Origin: an uncultured Prevotellaceae bacterium | Lineage (GTDB): Bacteria; Bacteroidota; Bacteroidia; Bacteroidales; Bacteroidaceae | Length of the DNA stretch: 15,828 nt | Assembly: GCA_902477365.1 (NCBI GenBank) | Contig: CABSGW010000027.1 | Coordinates: forward strand, 1 to 15,828 | Direction of reading: 5' to 3' | Shown here: in pieces, positions 14,048 through 15,828 of the stretch | Layout of the letters: the number at the start of each line of letters is the position of its first letter | Numbering within the stretch: the stretch's first letter is position 1 | The notes under the pieces: generated by a model | Databases searched by the model: none | Told to the model about the DNA's origin: nothing | What the model saw: only the letters and a program-made list of their open reading frames with translations | Made by a program: the position numbers and the translations under genes

Positions 14048-15499
14048 TTAATGGCTGAAAAGTTCGGCGGCTTCATCTTGTGCTAACGTGACTTCTCCGC
14101 TGATAAATTCGGGAATATTGTAGGCATAAAGCCGTTGTGCGTTGTGCATGGGGTCTTGTTGGGGAAGTAGGAATGGCTTTCCAATGTTTCCTTTTGAATC
14201 CATGTGGGCAATAAATAAACGCGTATAACGTCCGTCTATACGCTTGCTGCTGAACAGTATCCAGTTTCCGCTACTACTCCATGCGTGATAACTGTCCGCA
14301 TCGTTACTGTTTAAGACTGCACAGTTTATTTCGTCTCCTGTTTCCAGATTCAAGATTCTGAGATCCGCCTCTTTATGGTGGATTGGGAAGGTGGCGCAAC
14401 TTGCTTCGGTGTACATCAGATAACGTCCGTCAGGTGATATGCGGGGGAATGACGCGCTTCCTCCACGTGTCATGGGGTTATACAATGTGTCTACGGTCGC
14501 TCCTAACTGGAACTGGTCAGCATCGAACGGAACGCGGCAAAGGGCGTATTTCAGCTTGTTGTATGCAACGGGGAGTTGTACCGCTGTGGCTGTACAATAG
14601 AACAATGATTTTCCGTCAGGAGAGAAGGCCGGAAATGTTTCCCAGTTGGTTTCTTCGTTAAAACGAGGATCTGCCAGCATGCGGTGCTCCAGACAGTCAT
14701 AAATGAGTAGGTCGGATCGAAGATCATACACCTCGATCTTGTCTTTGCTATAGTGATAAAAGGATTGCCGGGTAGTGTTGGAAGACAAAGCGATGTAACG
14801 GCCTGACGGATGCCAGAAAGGATAACTGCCGCTTTTGTTTGGCGATAGTTCTTCAAAAGCCAGTTTTTGTATTTTGTCGTCTGTCTTTAGCAACGTTCCC
14901 CCATGTTTTCCGCGTACATGCAACATGAAGTGATTAGGGTTGTACTGATGGAATGAATGGCAGTTTACACATCCCTTCTCGTTTTGCTCGTTAGTGAAAA
15001 CGGGTTTTTCTTCAAAATTGGACAAGCAACGTTGATAGATGCCCATGTGATTCCACTGTTCATAGCCGGGCGGGATAAGGCGGTAGGCTATCCAAGGATC
15101 AATCTCCTCCTTGGCAATCTGAATGGTAAAAGGACGATACGAAACTCCTTCGGGATGTTTGTCGTTCCATACGGAAACGGTTATTTCAATCTCTCCTCCT
15201 AAGGCTTGAGCCAGTAACTGTTTCCATTCTTCTTCCCTGATTTGGATTTTTTGTTTTCCTCGCACTTCGTGCTGTAAGGCTCCTTTAATATAAAACGCAG
15301 CGTAAACATGATGGGCATCTTCCACCATAAAGTTGAGTGGAGCGATGTTAGGTGGAATGGTAACGGCGGTGTAATCAGGGAAGATTGGAGGCAGTTCATT
15401 GCTGTTTTCTTGTGCCGATTTGTGGGAACAAGCCGGAAGCAGTAGTGCGAAAAACAGGCACATGGCTGCTATCAGGAGCGTGTAACAGATTGAGCGCAT
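14048..15499 (-). CDS. Lipoprotein with CxxCH haem-type motif and PD40/TolB-like beta-propeller (copy 2)
   Basis: This is a 483-residue protein. The signal peptide has lipobox LPAC (lipidated C24). Blocks parallel to copy 1: TIPPNIAPLNFMV at about 47-59; RLIPPGYEQW and GIYQRCLSNF; CVNCH at 177-181; HVRGKHGGT (H194, H199); then PD40 blades YPFWHPSGRYIALSS, FPAFSPDGKSLFYC, FPRISPDGRYLMYT and HAWSSSGNWILFSS. From the CxxCH histidine to the HVR block the spacing is 13 residues in both copies, and both histidines of that block are conserved, giving candidate distal haem ligands; no methionine is strictly aligned. It begins 18 bp after the CstA-type gene and is followed after 9 bp by the DUF6057-like gene, so all three are probably one transcript. 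Covalent haem is a prediction; a structural metal site is the alternative. Confidence 0.88.
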   Translation of the reverse strand: MRSICYTLLIAAMCLFFALLLPACSHKSAQENSNELPPIFPDYTAVTIPPNIAPLNFMVEDAHHVYAAFYIKGALQHEVRGKQKIQIREEEWKQLLAQALGGEIEITVSVWNDKHPEGVSYRPFTIQIAKEEIDPWIAYRLIPPGYEQWNHMGIYQRCLSNFEEKPVFTNEQNEKGCVNCHSFHQYNPNHFMLHVRGKHGGTLLKTDDKIQKLAFEELSPNKSGSYPFWHPSGRYIALSSNTTRQSFYHYSKDKIEVYDLRSDLLIYDCLEHRMLADPRFNEETNWETFPAFSPDGKSLFYCTATAVQLPVAYNKLKYALCRVPFDADQFQLGATVDTLYNPMTRGGSASFPRISPDGRYLMYTEASCATFPIHHKEADLRILNLETGDEINCAVLNSNDADSYHAWSSSGNWILFSSKRIDGRYTRLFIAHMDSKGNIGKPFLLPQQDPMHNAQRLYAYNIPEFISGEVTLAQDEAAELFSH

Positions 15500-15517
15500 C
15501 GTGTTTTCAGACTAAAG

Positions 15518-15828
15518 TTAGTTTTTGTTTTTGGTGAGATGCCACTGGAAAAAACGAATGCAGCCTATTACAACGGCAATTCCACCGATGATGTATGACG
15601 TGGTTGCCGAACATCCAAAGCCTTCGGGTGCAATACAAATATAGGTGGTACATACGGCTGTCATAAACAAGGCAGGAAGCAATGTTACGATATACCAGCG
15701 ACGTCGGTTGCGGGCCAAATAGGCTGTGATGGCCCATAACGTGAATACGGAAAGGGCTTGATTGGCCCATGCAAAATAACGCCATACAACGTTAAATCCG
15801 TCGGCATCGCGCATGTTGTAAAGTAAAA
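15518..15828 (-). CDS. cstA: CstA-family carbon-starvation transporter, C-terminal end only
   Basis: The frame is open to the right edge; about 103 C-terminal residues are visible. FNVVWRYFAWANQALSVFTLW is characteristic of CstA-family C-termini. It is followed by a basic loop (ARNRRRW), two more hydrophobic segments (LPALFMTAVCTTYICIAPEGFG and IIGGIAVVIGCIRFF) and a basic tail (LTKNKN). CstA proteins are inner-membrane transporters linked to peptide and pyruvate uptake during carbon starvation. The gene precedes the copy-2 PD40 lipoprotein gene by 18 bp on the same strand, so read-through is likely; its promoter is outside the window. Confidence 0.88.
   Translation of the reverse strand, partial: LLYNMRDADGFNVVWRYFAWANQALSVFTLWAITAYLARNRRRWYIVTLLPALFMTAVCTTYICIAPEGFGCSATTSYIIGGIAVVIGCIRFFQWHLTKNKN

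Noticed and set aside
5799..15499. Inverted repeat or composite transposon formed by the two gene pairs
   Set aside because: Both pairs are on the same strand and diverged; no transposase, terminal repeats or target-site duplication were seen.
1..15828. CRISPR array, tRNA/rRNA genes, phage or integrative-element genes
   Set aside because: No regularly spaced repeats, cloverleaf-like or rRNA-like segments, integrases or structural phage genes were recognised by eye.

Overview
The window looks like a chromosomal segment of a gut Bacteroidales bacterium (Bacteroides/Phocaeicola-like). The reasons are a moderate GC content, A-rich leaders with few Shine-Dalgarno sites, a perfect match to the Bacteroides-type promoter (TTTG, 19 nt, TAnnTTTG), and typical Bacteroidota families: an S1 sulfatase, a BACON plus F5/8C M60-like peptidase, a 21-residue LRR protein, C-terminal GIYxVN tails and DUF6057-like membrane proteins. 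The species cannot be told from the sequence.

Left third, plus strand (1-5350): a tightly packed run of a 5'-truncated sulfatase, a secreted leucine-rich-repeat protein and a secreted M60-like zinc peptidase, closed by a strong intrinsic terminator. Sulfatase plus M60-like O-glycopeptidase suggests degradation of a sulfated host glycoprotein such as mucin. The gaps of 5 and 23 bp support one operon whose promoter lies upstream of the window.

Convergent gap (5279-5798): about 520 bp without a convincing gene. It holds the terminator, a 38-nt palindromic repeat, and a nested hairpin that probably ends the minus-strand transcript.

Right two thirds, minus strand (5799-15828). In transcription order the genes are: CstA-type transporter (C-terminal end only), PD40/CxxCH lipoprotein copy 2, DUF6057-like membrane protein copy 2, CotH-kinase secreted protein, DUF6057-like copy 1, PD40/CxxCH lipoprotein copy 1. 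The lipoprotein/membrane-protein pair is therefore present twice, on the same strand but in opposite gene order, around CotH. The CotH gene has its own promoter. A 310-bp gap with a second copy of the 38-nt palindrome separates it from the upstream cstA-lipoprotein-DUF6057 unit. The most interesting candidate system is this paired module: a probably haem-binding lipoprotein with a beta-propeller, encoded beside a polytopic membrane protein with a helical-repeat C-terminal domain. No function is known to me for the pair; the link to peptide/pyruvate uptake (CstA) and to secreted protein phosphorylation (CotH) is only positional.
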